DNA of 64,000 bases from Megaustenia siamemsis (Eukaryota > Mollusca > Gastropoda > Stylommatophora > Ariophantidae). A model generated the notes under the pieces. That model worked only from the letters and a program-made list of their open reading frames with translations, had not been told where the DNA came from and made no database searches. A program made the position numbers and the translations under genes. The stretch lies in NCBI GenBank assembly GCA_032433765.1, contig JAVIAB010000092.1, positions 106,384,279 to 106,448,278 on the forward strand, given 5' to 3'. Below are positions 1 to 11,696 of this stretch, piece by piece (the first letter of the stretch is position 1; every line of letters starts with the position of its first letter).

Positions 1-227
1 AAATCTCAATCAAACATATGTTTGACTGCAATTGTACAATCTTTATTGTAGTGATGTAGTGCACGTCAGAAGTTAAAACAAACCACAAGAGACATGAACA
101 GAACACTAGTCCAGGCGTCAACCGCGTGCAACGGGTGTATTTCGAAACAACACACGCTACGCAAGGATCAACCAGTATCTAAGAAACCTCGACATATTTA
201 CTGAGGCATTATATATATTTATATATT

Positions 228-615
228 CATCATCAAGTACCGGGCCTGCTGGCGTAGGTGATCATCTCTCTCCACAATTTTCTATCTCGCCAGTTATTTA
301 TCATTTCTGTTGTTGACCTTCAGCCAAGCCATACTCTTAAGCTGTCTGGTATCTTTTTCTCTTTGCTTCCCTCTTTCTCTTCGTCCCTCAATTGTTCCAG
401 TTGTTACAATATATTCCAGTTGTTCTCTTCTCATTGCATGGCCAAAAATGATTGTTTCTTCCTAATATTGGAAATTAGCTCCCTTTTTGCTTTGGCCTCT
501 TTCAGAACATTTTCATTACTCTTCTTAGCTGTCCGTTGTATTCTCAACATTCTTCTGTAAAACCACATTTCTACAGACTCCAGTAATTTTCTTGTTTGTT
601 GTCCTATTTTCCCAA
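228..615 (-). mobile_element. LINE-A, 5'-truncated 3' end
   Basis: This is the 3' end of a non-LTR retrotransposon read on the minus strand. Its conceptual translation carries the C-terminal LINE-A motifs also seen at 3948-4420 and 35421-35982 (a YRRML segment, RELISNI, FGHxMRR, then IVTTGK). The 3' end is a short ATGATG tail (CATCAT on the plus strand at 228). It is flanked by the direct repeat TTTATATATT at 218-227 and 616-625, which I take as the target-site duplication and which fixes both ends. The copy is short and contains no catalytic domain, so it is a dead-on-arrival insertion. Confidence 0.85.
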
Positions 616-744
616 TTTATATATTAATCAATGCATAAAAAGTGTATTGCATCCTAACCAGTAATACTACAATCCTGCACTAATCTGTGACAAACAGAAC
701 GTTTACTGCAAAGAAGCAATTTACAACAAAATTTAATGATCGGC

Positions 745-1020
745 TTAAAATAAAGAGAACTGGGGGACTGGTTGGTCTCGAGGCAAGACGCCGGCCTCGA
801 GATAGGGAGGTTGTGGGTTCAAATTCCGGCTGCAACAGTTGGGATTTTTATTTATGATTTCTCTCTGCGGCAACCACCCCTGGTCTCAGCAGCGAGACCC
901 GGCTTGAAACGTCAATTACTCATCAACGGAAAAAATATGAGTACCTCCAAAGACGGAGTTATCTGCCTGTGCGGCGAGTGACCCCTGTGCACACGGCCGC
1001 CAGAGAAAAATGGATTAACA
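745..1020 (+). mobile_element. tRNA-derived SINE-2 (single copy in window)
   Basis: The head of this segment resembles a tRNA gene: a plausible A-box region around 770-790 and a clear B-box, GGTTCAAATTCC, at 816-827. It is followed by about 190 bp of non-tRNA body. The tRNA part would not fold as a normal tRNA. I read it as a pol III SINE different from the abundant SINE-1 family. The ends are uncertain because no target-site duplication was found. Confidence 0.55.
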
Positions 1021-1316
1021 CGCAAAATTCAGTTTCTAATCTCTAGGGACTTCGTCAGAGGTCAAAGCCGGCGAACACAAAAAAATTAAGAGAAAAAAAA
1101 TCCATTGCGCTCAAAACATTTTTTGGTCTTTATAAACTACCTACAGAAGAATTCAATTTCTTTTACAAATAGGTATCAGTAAATTACATGCGCCAATAAT
1201 TATAAGTTACAAAAAAGCTTTAAATCTCACGCACTCTCATCAGTCGTCACTGTGTAGTGAGTAAAAGCACGCTGGTTAGAGCCACAGTCTTTCTGAATAT
1301 ATGACGCAAAATTTGA

Positions 1317-1378
1317 TAGAAAGAAAGAAAGAAAACAAAAGAAAGAAACAAAGAAAGAAAAAAAGAAAGAAAGAAAGT
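1317..1378 (+). repeat. (GAAA)n microsatellite
   Basis: About 60 bp of GAAA repeats with occasional C and A interruptions lie just upstream of the 33-bp minisatellite. The tract is purine-rich on the plus strand. Confidence 0.9.
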
Positions 1379-1430
1379 GAAGCTTTGTTGACTATAAACT
1401 ACATTTTTAGATTGATAATGTGGTAGTGTT

Positions 1431-3212
1431 GTCACTCGAATTGACTGGTAATATGTTAGAGCTGACTCTAGAATTGACTGGTAATATGTTAGAGCTGACT
1501 CTAGAATTGACTGATAATATATTAGAGCTGACTCTAGAATTGACTGGTAATATGTTAGAGCTGACTCTAGAATTGACTAGTAATATGTTAGAGCTGACTC
1601 TAGAATTGACTGGTAATATGTTAGAGCTGACTCTAGAATTGATTGGTAATGTGGTAGAGTTGACCGACAATGTGGTAGAGCTGACTCTAGAGTTGACGGG
1701 GTAATGTGGTAGAGCTGACTGTAGAGTTGACCGACAATGTGGTAGAGCTGACTGTGGAGTTGACCGACAATGTGGTAGAGCTGACTCTAGAGTTGACTGG
1801 TAATGTGGTAGAGCTGACTCTAGAGTTGACTGGTAATGTGGTAGAGCTGACTCTAGAGTTGACCGACAATGTGGTTGAGCTGGCTCTAGAGTTGACGGGG
1901 TAATGTGGTAGAGCTGACTGTAGAGTTGACCGACAATGTGGTAGAGCTGACTGTAGAGATGACCGACAATGTGGTAGAGCTGACTCTAGAGTTGACCGAA
2001 AATGTGGTAGAGCTGACTCTAGAGTTGACCGACAATGTGGTAGAGCTGACTCTAGAGTTGACCGACAATGTGGTTGAGCTGGCTCTAGAATTAACTGCCA
2101 ATGTGGTAGAGCTGACTCTAGAGTTGACCGACAATGTGGTAGAGCTGACTCTAGAGTTGACCGACAATGTGGTTGAGCTGGCTTTAGAATTAACTGCCAA
2201 TGTGGTAGAGCTGACTCTAGATTTGACCGACAATGTGGTTGAGCTGGCTTTAGAATTAACTGCCAATGTGTTAGAGCTGACTCTAGAGTTGACCGACAAT
2301 GTGGTAGAGCTGACTCTAGAGTTGACCGACAATGTGGTAGAGCTGACTCTAGAGTTGACTGACAATGTGGTAGAGCTGACTCTACAGTTGGCCGACAATG
2401 TGGTAGAGCTGACTCTAGAGTTGACCGACAATGTGGTAGAGCTGACTCTACAGTTGACTGGTAATGTGGTAGAGCTGACTCTAGAGTTGATCGACAATGT
2501 GGTAGAACTGACTCTAGAATTGACTGACAATGTGGTAGAGCTGACTGTAGAGTTGACCGACAATGTGGTAGAGCTGACTCTAGAGTTGACCGACAAAGTG
2601 GTAGAGCTGACTCTAGAGTTGACCGACAATGTGGTAGAGCTGACTCTAGAGTTGACTGACAATGTGGTAGAGCTGACTCTACAGTTGACCGACAATGTGG
2701 TAGAGCTGACTCTAGAGTTGACCGACAAAGTGGTAGAGCTGACTCTAGAGTTGACCGACAATGTGGTAGAGCTGGCTCTAGAGTTGACCGAAAATGTTGT
2801 AGAGCTGACTCTAGAGTTGACCGACAATGTGGTAGAGCTGGCTCTAGAATTGACTGCCAATGTGGTAGAGCTGGCTCTAGAGTTGACCGAAAATGTGGTA
2901 GAGCTGACTCTAGAGTTGACTGCCAATGTGGTAGAGCTGACTCTAGACTGCCAATGTGGTAGAGCTGGCTCTAGAATTGACTGCCAATGTGGTAGAGCTG
3001 GCTCTAGAATTGACTGCCAATGTGGTAGAGCTGACTCTAGAGTTGACCGAAAATGTGGTAGAGCTGACTCTAGAGTTGACCGACAATGTGGTAGAGCTGG
3101 CTCTAGAATTGACTGCCAATGTGGTAGAGCTGGCTCTAGAGTTCATTGGCAATGTGGTAGATCTGACTCAAGAATTGATTGGGAATGTGATAGATCTAAC
3201 TCCGATAATGTG
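1431..3212 (+). repeat. 33-bp minisatellite, about 54 units
   Basis: The unit reads roughly GTAGAGCTGACTCTAGAG then TTGACCGACAATGTG, and nearly every unit holds a TCTAGA site. The first six units form a diverged subtype ending in GGTAATATG; later units end in GACAATGTG, GCCAATGTG or GAAAATGTG. Because the period is a multiple of three and the unit lacks stops, long open frames run on both strands (up to 455 and 346 codons). These show no start context or domain and I do not treat them as genes. A block of six units is duplicated, marked by the GACGGGG variant at about 1694 and 1893. Confidence 0.95.
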
Positions 3213-3290
3213 GTAGTTAGTACCATGTTTATGACCTACCCCAAAACCACACACAAACACATACATTTATAGCACCTATTTATGGCTAAG

Positions 3291-3508
3291 AGTAAAGTAA
3301 AGAGTCCTTGTCACACCAAGTGGCGTATAGGGAATATGGTGTTAGTGACCATAAATTTTACAGACCCTCAGCACATGATTTTTGGGGTAGTGTGGTTGGT
3401 ATTACGCCCGTGCCGCTTTATTTTCCCAGAAAAAATTCGGTACCTATTAAAGGCTGGGTAAACTGGGAAGCCGTCGGTTCGGATCGAACCCTACCTCTTG
3501 TCTTTTGT
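3291..3508 (-). mobile_element. SINE-1, 5'-truncated
   Basis: This is a minus-strand copy of the abundant SINE-1. The B-box complement GGATCGAACC at 3481-3490 is present but the A-box end is cut off. Perfect 14-bp direct repeats (TATTTATGGCTAAG at 3277-3290 and 3509-3522) bracket it and fix both ends. The 3' end has the family's CTTTACTTT-type tail. Confidence 0.9.
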
Positions 3509-3522
3509 TATTTATGGCTAAG

Positions 3523-3936
3523 TGAACATACAAACCGGCCGGTTGGAGGGGCTTTGCGGTCGGGTTGAACCTCTTGTGTCAGTAGACAAATTCACTAACC
3601 ATTTCTCTAACTCCCCTGTTTCCTATTTTCAGTTCCTCCCGCCACCTTCCATTTCCCATATCCGACTTGTACCTATCTTGATGTCAGACTCTACAAGAGT
3701 TTCTAACTACGTCATCATCAACCACCATATTGCTCTCCAATAAACTATCATAGAGAGAATCCAGCAGATCTATCTCTTCAAGCTCTAAAGTCCCCACTGC
3801 AGTTACTGTGTCAATTTTCCAACCAATCCATTCCCTAGGGCCAAGAACGGGTGGCTCTGTCACGACTGTATAGAGGCTACTGACATTCAAGAAATGTGGT
3901 CACCGTCCTCATTTCTCGAGGAATTATCGAGCCATT
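3523..3936. other. no gene recognised
   Basis: About 410 bp between SINE-1 and LINE-A. Short open frames here have no recognisable motif and no repeat structure. I see nothing supportable. Confidence 0.5.
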
Positions 3937-3947
3937 ATAGTTTCATA

Positions 3948-4420
3948 TTTTTGACAATAGAAACAAGAAAAAGAGTTCTTAAATGGTATGTAGAGCCAGT
4001 CTTAACATATAGATGTGAATCATGGACAATAAGACAACAGACAAGAAAATCACTGGAGTCTGTAGAAATGTGGTTTTACAGAAGAATGTTGAGAACACCA
4101 TGGACAGCTAAGAAGAGTTATAAAAATGTTCTGAAAGAGGTCAAAACAAAAAGAGAGCTAATTTCCAATATTAGGAAGAAACAATCATCATTATTTTTTG
4201 GCCATGTAATGAGAAGAGAACAACTGGAGTATATTGTAACAACTGGAAAAATTGAGAGACGAAGAGATAGAGGGAAGCAAAGAGAAAAATTACCAGACAG
4301 CTTAAGAGAATGGCTTGGCAGAAGGTTAACAACAGAAATGATAAATAACTGTCGTGATCGAAAGTTGTGGAGAGACATGATCACCTACACCATCAGGCCT
4401 GGTACTTGAGGATGATGATG
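3948..4420 (+). mobile_element. LINE-A, 5'-truncated
   Basis: This plus-strand copy holds the C-terminal end of the LINE-A polyprotein after the reverse transcriptase. The frame encodes RKRVLK, YVEPVLTYRCESW, a YRRMLRTPWTAKK segment, FGHVMRREQLEY and a basic REKLPDSLREW stretch, ending in RPGT just before the (GATGAT)n tail. Target-site duplication ATAGTTTCATA lies at 3937-3947 and 4421-4431. There are no catalytic residues left, so the copy cannot move by itself. Confidence 0.9.
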
Positions 4421-4706
4421 ATAGTTTCATAACAAAATACATTTTCTTGATGCCAATAAACCGCTACACCAAACGTTATGTCAAGCTAGTGCGTATGCAT
4501 GCATGTACATAATCTAGAAATCACGAAACTTAAGCCTCATTGTAATCAAGTGTTGTGCCTCGGGGTATTGATAATCACAAAATCAATGTCTTCCCCACCT
4601 TCTTCACAAATCGACCTTCGCTTCAGAATTTATTTCGGATACTTTCTTCGCACACCTGTTTTGTCAAGAATATGTTTTATTTGTCTTTATCTTTACTATC
4701 ATGTCA

Positions 4707-4879
4707 CCCAGCCTTAAATGGGTACCAAATTTTTTTTTTCTGGGACAGTGAAGCGGTACGGGCGTAAGACCGACCACATTACCCCAAAAATCACGTGCTC
4801 AAGGTCTGTAAAATTTATGGTCACTAACACCATATTCCCTATACGCCACTTGGCGTGACGGGGGTACTTTACTTACTTT
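4707..4879 (+). mobile_element. SINE-1, 5'-truncated
   Basis: This copy starts inside the SINE-1 body, after the tRNA-like head, and runs to the GTGACGGGGG and CTTTACTTACT end. A perfect 15-bp duplication, TTTACTATCATGTCA, lies at 4692-4706 and 4880-4894. The 5' truncation with a perfect duplication is what target-primed reverse transcription produces. Confidence 0.92.
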
Positions 4880-4904
4880 TTTACTATCATGTCATCTGTC
4901 ACCG

Positions 4905-5075
4905 GTGTCGTAGGAAGAGACTAAGGAGATTTTGAGTACGAGGTTTTCGTCTGTCTTACGGAGTTCGTGCATCTGATCTCAAGCCATCTCCACTGTTTTC
5001 GCTGGTGTCTGGGGAACATGCTGAGGCGGGGATCTGAGCATTATGGAGCAGCCCGTTGTGAAATGAAAGTTATTT
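4905..5075 (+). repeat. interspersed repeat R3, copy 1
   Basis: This segment is clearly related to 53745-53975 in the same orientation. Both contain GACTAAGGAG or ATTAAGGAGG, a TCGTCTGT/TCGTCGGT stretch, GTTTTCGC, GTGTCTG and GGGAATCTGAGCA-like ends. It resembles no coding sequence. It may be an old SINE or a short non-autonomous element. Confidence 0.6.
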
Positions 5076-5529
5076 CTCGACTAAACTAAACTAAACATCT
5101 CTAGAGCTAATTTCAGAGGCTGTCAACAATCACAAATTAGTCTCTAGAGAATCAGGTTCGGTACAAGAAGAATGGGCAGGTCGGGGATGAGCTTACAACC
5201 AGCGACCTGCTGGAAATATCAAGGACTCAACTCTGCATCAGTTTGGTCCACCCGCAGTGAGATCCATTCCTTTATAATCAGTAATGAATTATGTGAAATA
5301 ATAGTTGCGATTGTTCAATGCGTTCCTACCACTCAAAATTGTAATAAATCCTACCACTAATCAATTCGTCTCTCCGGAGTGCTGAAACTATAGAAAGAAT
5401 TTTTATTCACTACTGCCGCGTTCCCATTCGAATTGTGACCAATGACATGTTTTGTCAAAACTGACAAAAAAAAACGTTTACTATGTGTTTTAACGTGTCA
5501 ATTCATATCCCGTACTGTTTAGAATGTTT

Positions 5530-6055
5530 GCTTAGCGTACCAATAATTGTCCAACAAGGAAATAACCCTAGATGTAAAACGGCACTCTACAATAAAATCT
5601 TCATTCTATCGTTGTGCTACCAGTGCCAGCCAGACCAGAACCACAGATGAAAGAACAATAAGAAAAATAACCACTGTCGATATGAAATGTGTTAGACGAA
5701 TGACAAGTAACAGACTGAGAGATGAGATCAGAAAGAAAGAACTGAGGGAAAAAAAAACTAGGAATAATTCCCGTCATGGAATACATAAAGAAACAAAAAA
5801 TAAAATGGTTCGGCTACTTTATAAGGCAGAAAGATCAAAACAACACAACGAGCCTTTAATAAACGCTACGAGAACACTAGACCCAAGGAGAGACCACGAC
5901 AAAATGGATTGATGGAGTATTAGAAACACGAGGAAGCATAATAGCAAAAGACACCAACAGAAGAGCAAAAAAAAAAACAGCAAATTATATCTCCCCTCGA
6001 CGCTGAAGGCAAATTGAAGAAGGAAAGTAGAAGGAGTTTAACGTACTATTCTACT
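5530..6055 (+). mobile_element. LINE-C, 3' end fragment
   Basis: The translation matches the C-terminal part of LINE-C copies at 42865-43985 and 41695-42800: LSNKEITLDVKR, a CATSASQTRT region where the others read CYQCQTWT, a MKCVRRMT motif, then RDEIRKKELR. Several frame changes and stops interrupt it. It is a degraded 5'-truncated copy; I could not define a target-site duplication. Confidence 0.75.
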
Positions 6056-6289
6056 AAGACGGTTTACTTAAAACCAGACTAAAATACAGTTGAATCCTAG
6101 ACTTACATATAGCTACTATTGTAACGAAAACAAGGACCTATAGAAAAACCTACAATATAATTCAAGAGTCGGTAACCCATGGTGTGCTATAAATATTTAG
6201 AGAACACACCAGCGAAGCGTGTAAATCTAGAAAATTCAACTGACGCGTTTACTAAGTGGAACTGGGGTGTATGTCATGATTTTTTTTTT

Positions 6290-7350
6290 TCATTGGGTAC
6301 CGCCTCCACATCGAAAGTTGGCTACCATGGATCGTCAGTTCACACTGTCTCTTGTCTTGGTGCCGTGATAGCTCAGGAGGTTAGTGAACTGGACTACAAA
6401 GGACAAAGAGGTCGTCCTGTTCGACGGCTTTTCGGTTCACCCAGACTTAAATTGGTACCGGCTTTTTATCAGGGAAAGTAAAGCGGCACGGGCGTAATAC
6501 CGACCACATTACGCCACAAATCATATGCCGAAGGTTTATAAAAATTATGGTCATTAACACCGTATTCACTATACGCTAATTGGCGTGAGTGGGGCTCTTT
6601 GGTCTTTTGTGGTTGATCTTGTCTTGGTATATGGCCCTTTTCGTCTTGTCAGACGGTCTAGTGGTGGCTATTGTGTATTTTTTAAGTTTTTGTTTTTATC
6701 ATTTGTTATAACATGTCCAAGATAGCTGTATTCTTGACCTCTTTCGATGTACATCCCATCTACTTTGATATCCGCTTGAAGGTTGTTGTTTTTTTTATCT
6801 CTCTTTATAAAAATAGTTTTAGTCTTTTTAATATTCATATACGAATCATACTTTTTTTTTGTTTTGTTTATTTTGTTGTTGTAATTCTTTTGGATTTTCT
6901 GCCAGCAAAACAATATCATCAGCATATCTTATATTCTGAAGTGTATGTCCGTTAATGTTTAGACCTGTCATCTCTACGATGTCTTTAGTTGATTATAAAG
7001 TTTGAATAAATATGAAGATAGAATGAAGCCTTATCTTACCCCTACTTTTATATCAATAGGTGCAGACTTCTCACTGCTTATTTTTTCACAGCTGTTTGTT
7101 CCCAACATAAATTACATACAAGTGTTTTACGAGCATTATCTAGACGTTTGCTTTCAGGCATTTTATTAGTTGCATATGGTGTATTCTGCCAAAAGCTTTG
7201 GTGTAATATTTGAAGTAGGCATAAAATGGCTTGTTTACTTTTGTATACTTTTTCCACTAACATTCCAAAGCAGATGATGCTCCTCTAGTGCCACTGTTCT
7301 AAATCCAATTCGTTGTTCTGCTAAAATATCATTCCATCAACTTATCTTAA
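6290..7350 (-). mobile_element. LINE-B, degraded copy on minus strand
   Basis: Reading on the minus strand, the RT catalytic region is present (RYADDIVLLA coded near 6900-6935). Before it lie a degenerate ACYLLY/KQAILCLL region and the NLCWEQTA motif, matching the LINE-B copies at 52215-53725 and 11500-11690. The extreme 3' end (6290-6361) matches the 3' end of other LINE-B copies, with the GGTTGGCTACCATGGA segment. A SINE-1 is inserted at 6362-6616. Numerous stops and frameshifts make it a pseudogene, and part of the 3' coding region is missing. Confidence 0.75.
6362..6616 (+). mobile_element. SINE-1 inserted in LINE-B
   Basis: This near-full-length SINE-1 begins GCCGTGATAGCTCAGGAGG (tRNA A-box region) and continues through the B-box region, which is mutated here (the consensus GGTTCGAT is altered at about 6416-6425). 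It ends at the CTCTTT tail. Target-site duplication TCTTGTCTTGGT lies at 6350-6361 and 6617-6628. It interrupts the 3' end of a minus-strand LINE-B. Confidence 0.88.
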
Positions 7351-8348
7351 ATTTTAATTACTGTCAATTACATTCTTCTTGATCTGCTTGCGTTTTTTTT
7401 TTTTTCGTTTTCCAGCATCGAAGGCTGCTACACTTCTTTCTTTCATTTGACAGGTGGTAAAACATATACACAAATTGTATGCATATATATATTGCATATG
7501 TCATACCAATTTATCACAAAGGTACAGCACAGGAGGAAGCTGACACGGCATGTATTGAAATTGGTGAGCAATATAAATATTACATTTCTAATAACCGATA
7601 TAGCAAATTCAATGTACAATTGAAGTTGTGGTAATACAAATATGAAAAGTCACCACACGAATCACATCTTGAAGAATATATATAGTAACAAACAGATGAA
7701 GATATTAAAGGACAATTTAATCTAGAACTCAACAATTGTCTTGAAGCTTTGAGTGTAATGCATGGATTGAATGTTGATGAACTATGGATTTATCACAACA
7801 CAACAATATTGACATCAGCTGAGCATTAAGTGCTGGATATAAAGAAATTGAAAGAAAAGCATGGATATGAGACATCGCATGGAAGCATATCTAAAATAGG
7901 CGTGAAACCAAACTAACCTAGTTAAATGTCAAGACTGACTAAAGTAAAATACTAGCCAAAGCAACGTATAAAGACCTTGATAATAGGGTAAAAAAAAAAA
8001 GACTCCGCATCACGTGATAAAAGAACTTACAGATAATCTGGCAGTTGAAGCAGAATTAACCTCTAAAACTGGAAATAGCAAGGTATTATAGAATATGGTG
8101 AATAGATTATATACAACTAACAGGCTGCTTTATATCAAATGGCGGACCTGTTCTGAGTAAAGATGGCACATTCTACTAACTTCTAGTGATAACAAAAAAG
8201 CTCTATGGGTTAAACATTTCCAGGATATTCTTAACCGCCAACATCCCAGTAATTTAATGTAATTTGAAACCGATGCACCAATTCCACATCTAGACATCAA
8301 TATAAAAAAGACCATTATAAAAGAAATTGACTTAACAGTGAAACACAT

Positions 8349-8602
8349 CTTCTATCTATCGTCCTTTCGAGCCGAAGACGGCACATAGGGCAGAAGCACA
8401 ATCTCAAGAAATAGAAACCTTGCGTGCCAAAATGGCACATATTGCAGAGATCACTGCTTCTAAAATCTCTGTTTCCATAACAATACTTTTTACAATGACA
8501 ACTTATCAAGCCATCGATCAACCTCCTTAGTCGCCTCTTACGACATGCTTAGAAGGACACAGTGTCACTATTCTTTACTCATAAAGAGGCCCGGTAACAC
8601 AC
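8349..8602 (-). mobile_element. SINE-4 inserted in LINE-D
   Basis: A 254-bp insertion is bounded by GTGAAACACAT at 8338-8348 and 8603-8613. Removing it restores the LINE-D frame (KEIDLTVKHM followed by ANNNASGVD). On the minus strand it ends with CTATGTGCCGTCTTC and a GATAGATAG-like tail. That 3' end is shared with a LINE 3' end at 33475-33800 and with a diverged copy at 37795-37960. It also contains AAGAGGCGACTAAGGAG (minus strand), shared with repeat R3. No tRNA boxes are obvious. Confidence 0.8.
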
Positions 8603-8693
8603 GTGAAACACATGGCCAATAATAACGCTTCTGGGGTAGATACAATAACTGCAGAGATGCTGAAAACATTTCATAATAAAAACATATTCCACC

Positions 8694-9208
8694 GAAACAG
8701 CGGCTTTCCAAAAATGAGGTAGAAAATATGCAATCCATTTTTTGACAATAGAAACAAGCAAAAGAGTTCTTCAATGTTATGTAGAGCCAGTCTTAACATA
8801 TGGATGTGAATCATGAACATTAGGACAACAGGCAAGGTAATCACTGGAGGCTGTAGAAATGTTATTTTATAGAAGAATGTTGAGAATACCATGGACAGCA
8901 AAGAAGAGTAATAAAAACATTCTGGAAGAAGCCAAAACAAAAAGAGAGATAATTTCCAACATTAGGAAGAAACAATCATCATTTTTTGGTCAAGTAATGA
9001 CAAGGGAACAGGTGGAATATATTGTGACAACTGGGAAAATTAAGGGACGACGAAATAGAAGGAAGCAAAGAGAAAAGATATCAGATAGCTTAAGAGAATT
9101 GTCTTGGCAGAAGGTCAACAACAGAAATGATAAATATCTATCGATATCGAAAGTTGTGGAGAGACATGATTACCTACGCCAGCAGGCATGGTATACTTGT
9201 CGATGATG
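8694..9208 (+). mobile_element. LINE-A inserted in LINE-D
   Basis: This 5'-truncated LINE-A starts at the FQKMR region and runs through the YRRMLRIPWTAKK segment and the FFGQVMTREQVEY motif to a GATGATG tail. Target-site duplication ATTCCACC is at 8686-8693 and 9209-9216. The insertion splits the LINE-D frame between HNKNIFH and RKLFNIIW. It contains no RT domain. Confidence 0.9.
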
Positions 9209-9599
9209 ATTCCACCTAAGAAAGTTATTTAATATAATTTGGGATGAAGAAAAAGTTCATACAAACTGGAAGAAAGGGATCATTGTCAAACTACTTAGAA
9301 ATAGGCAATCTTAAGGTTTGCAATAACCCGAGAGGAATTACGCTGTTATCAGTTGCCTTCAACGTTATATGTAGAATCATTCCAAACAGAATAAAAGATG
9401 TCGTAGATAATATTATGCGCGAAGAACAAGCAGGATTCAGAAAGGGAAGAAGCTGTCTTGACCAAATATTCACTCTAAGGATGATATTAGAAGCGAAATA
9501 ACAACCATTAATCTACAATTTCATTGGTTTAAAAAAAAAGCGTTTGACAACAACATACAAAGATTGTCCTTGTGGAATATCTTGAAATATTACGGAATA

Positions 9600-10379
9600 A
9601 AAAGAGAGCTACAAAAATATATAAGTAACCACTGGACATTCAGTGATAGGATTATACTACTCAAGTTGAAAACAAAACCATTCGATATAGCAATAATACA
9701 GACATATGCACCTACTCAAGACTACACAGATGAACGAATAGAGGCATACCATGAAGACCTAAATAAAGTTATGAAGCAAGTTAAATCTTCAGACATCTTG
9801 ATTGTAATGAGTGACATAGTAGGAAAAGGTAGATATAAGACCATTAAAGGAAATCATGGTTTAGGAAAAAGAAATGACAGAGGAGAAAGGTTAATGCAAT
9901 TCTGTGAAGAAAACAGGCTGATAATATGTAACACCTACTTTGAGCAAGAGAAAAGGAAACTATGCACATGGAAAAGCCCTGGAGATAGGAAGATGAATCA
10001 AATAGATTACATAATGATAAAAGAAAGGTTCCGTAACAGCGTAAAGAAAGCCAAAACCTACCAAGGAGCAGATATTAATTCTGATCACAATCCTGTAATG
10101 ATTAAAATGAAAATCAAACTAAAGAGAAACAAGCAAAAGTCTAATTCATCAACAAATCCACTAGATATAACAGGTTTAAATCAAAAAGATATTAAAGATA
10201 CCTATATAATACAAGTAAAGAACACATACCAGAAGCTTCTAGAAGAAGGAATTGAACAATACAGAAGAGAAAATCCTGATGAAAAAGTAACAACCAAATG
10301 GCAATGCATAAAAAAAGCATACAAGAAACCTGCGACACCTTACCCAAAAGAGAAAAGAACAAAGAACAAAAATGGATAA
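9600..10379 (+). pseudogene. LINE-B APE-type endonuclease fragment
   Basis: The frame encodes the middle and end of an apurinic-endonuclease-like domain: the YAPT motif, a SDI where GDF/GDFN is usual, the QIDYIMI segment, and the terminal SDHNPV motif with the catalytic Asp-His pair. In LINEs this domain nicks genomic DNA for target-primed reverse transcription. The N-terminal part with its metal-binding Asn and Glu is missing through 5' truncation, so it would be inactive. The continuous frame (from 9564) includes a few codons of LINE-D before the junction at 9600. Confidence 0.85.
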
Positions 10380-10570
10380 CTAACACAATCTTAGAAAAAA
10401 TAGAAGAAAGGAGACAAGCAAAGAACACTGCCCAATACAATCAAATAGATAATGAGATACGCAAAATGTGCAAAAAGGAAAAAAGAAGACTGGCTCAGCC
10501 AAAAATGTATAGAAATATAAACTATGGAAAGCAAACAAGACTTAAGAGGAATTCACACAGAAATAAAGAG

Positions 10571-10833
10571 AATAAGTAAGTAAAGTACCCCCGTCACGCC
10601 AAGTGGCGTATAGAGAAATATGGTGTTAGTGACCCTATATTTTACAGACCTTCAGCACATGATTTTTGGGGTAATGTGGTCGGTATTACGCCCGTGCTGC
10701 TTTACTTTCCTAAAAAAAAAATCCGGTACCCATTTAAGGTTGGGTGAACCCGAGTGTCGTTGGTTGGGATCGAACCCTACCCCTTGTCCTTTGTAGTCCA
10801 GTTCACTAGCCACTGAGCTATCGCGGTTCCCTT
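10571..10833 (-). mobile_element. SINE-1, full-length copy in LINE-B
   Basis: At 263 bp this is one of the most complete SINE-1 copies. Read on the minus strand it starts GGAACCGCGATAGCTCAGTG (A-box), has the B-box GGTTCGATCCC, then the body ending GTGACGGGGG and a TACTTTACTTACTTATT tail. Perfect target-site duplication AAATAAAGAG lies at 10561-10570 and 10834-10843. The tRNA-like 70 bp plus unrelated body is the classic SINE layout. Such elements are transcribed by pol III and moved by a LINE. Confidence 0.93.
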
Positions 10834-11690
10834 AAATAAAGAGACTGACTAATAAAAATAAAAAAAGCCACAGAAGGTGGATGCATTGCAGACAAAAAAG
10901 GAAAAATGCTAACAGACAATAAGGATATTATAGATAGATGGCAGGAATATATAACAGAATTATTTCAGGATCAAAGGGACAAGAAACCAGTTATAAAATG
11001 AACATCAGGCTATAAAATCTTAAAATATGAGGTGGAAAAAGCTATAAAGACAATGAAAAAGGGAAAAGCAGCAGGACCTGACAGCATAGAGGTGATACAG
11101 GAACTAGAAGATTTGGCATTGAAGTGATTACAGACATATGCAAAGACATATACCACACACGATACATACAAATGAACTAAAAACATCTTCTTTCATTGAA
11201 TTGCCTAAAAAGAATGGTGGAGTTGAATGCAGTGACTCTAAAACAATAAGCCTAATGAGCCATGTTACAAAAATCTTGCTGAAAGTTATACAAGGAAGGA
11301 TTCAGAATAAAATCAATACTGAATTAGATTAGCAGCAATTTGGATTTAGGAAAAATAGCGGGACAAGAGAAACCATATTCTGCACGAGAACATCGAAAAA
11401 TACACAGAAGTAAACAAACCAATATATGCCTGCTTCATAGACTAAACCAAAGCTTTTTATAGAGTACACCACAAACAACTTATAGAAAGCCTAAAAGAGA
11501 TACAATACATCTAGATGACATGGACATACGACTAATATGTAATCTATACTGGGAGAAAACAGCAATAATAAAATATAACAAAGAGACCTCTACACCCATT
11601 GATATAAAAAGAGGAGTAAGACAGGGATGCATCCTATCACCAAGCTTGTTCAATCTATACACTGAGCAAATTTTTTTTTTAAATCATAGA

Positions 11691-11696
11691 GATGCC
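11691..11696 (+). repeat. Polinton target-site duplication, left
   Basis: GATGCC here and at 19375-19380 directly flanks the inverted termini. Six base pairs is the duplication length known for Polintons. The equivalent uninterrupted site in another LINE-B copy (53043-53048, minus strand) reads GATGTC once. Confidence 0.93.

Noticed and set aside
258..560. 100-codon open frame on the plus strand
   Set aside because: It is the antisense of LINE-A; the same antisense frame recurs at 4118-4384 (read in reverse) and 35644-35949.
1886..3272. Repetitive Thr/Ser/Leu-rich 346- and 455-codon frames
   Set aside because: Same reason: 33-bp units, all open, no evidence of a protein.
10571..10833. A-box and B-box sequences as tRNA genes
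   Set aside because: The tRNA-like part lacks a pairing acceptor stem, recurs at many places with a common non-tRNA body and is flanked by target-site duplications; it is a SINE.
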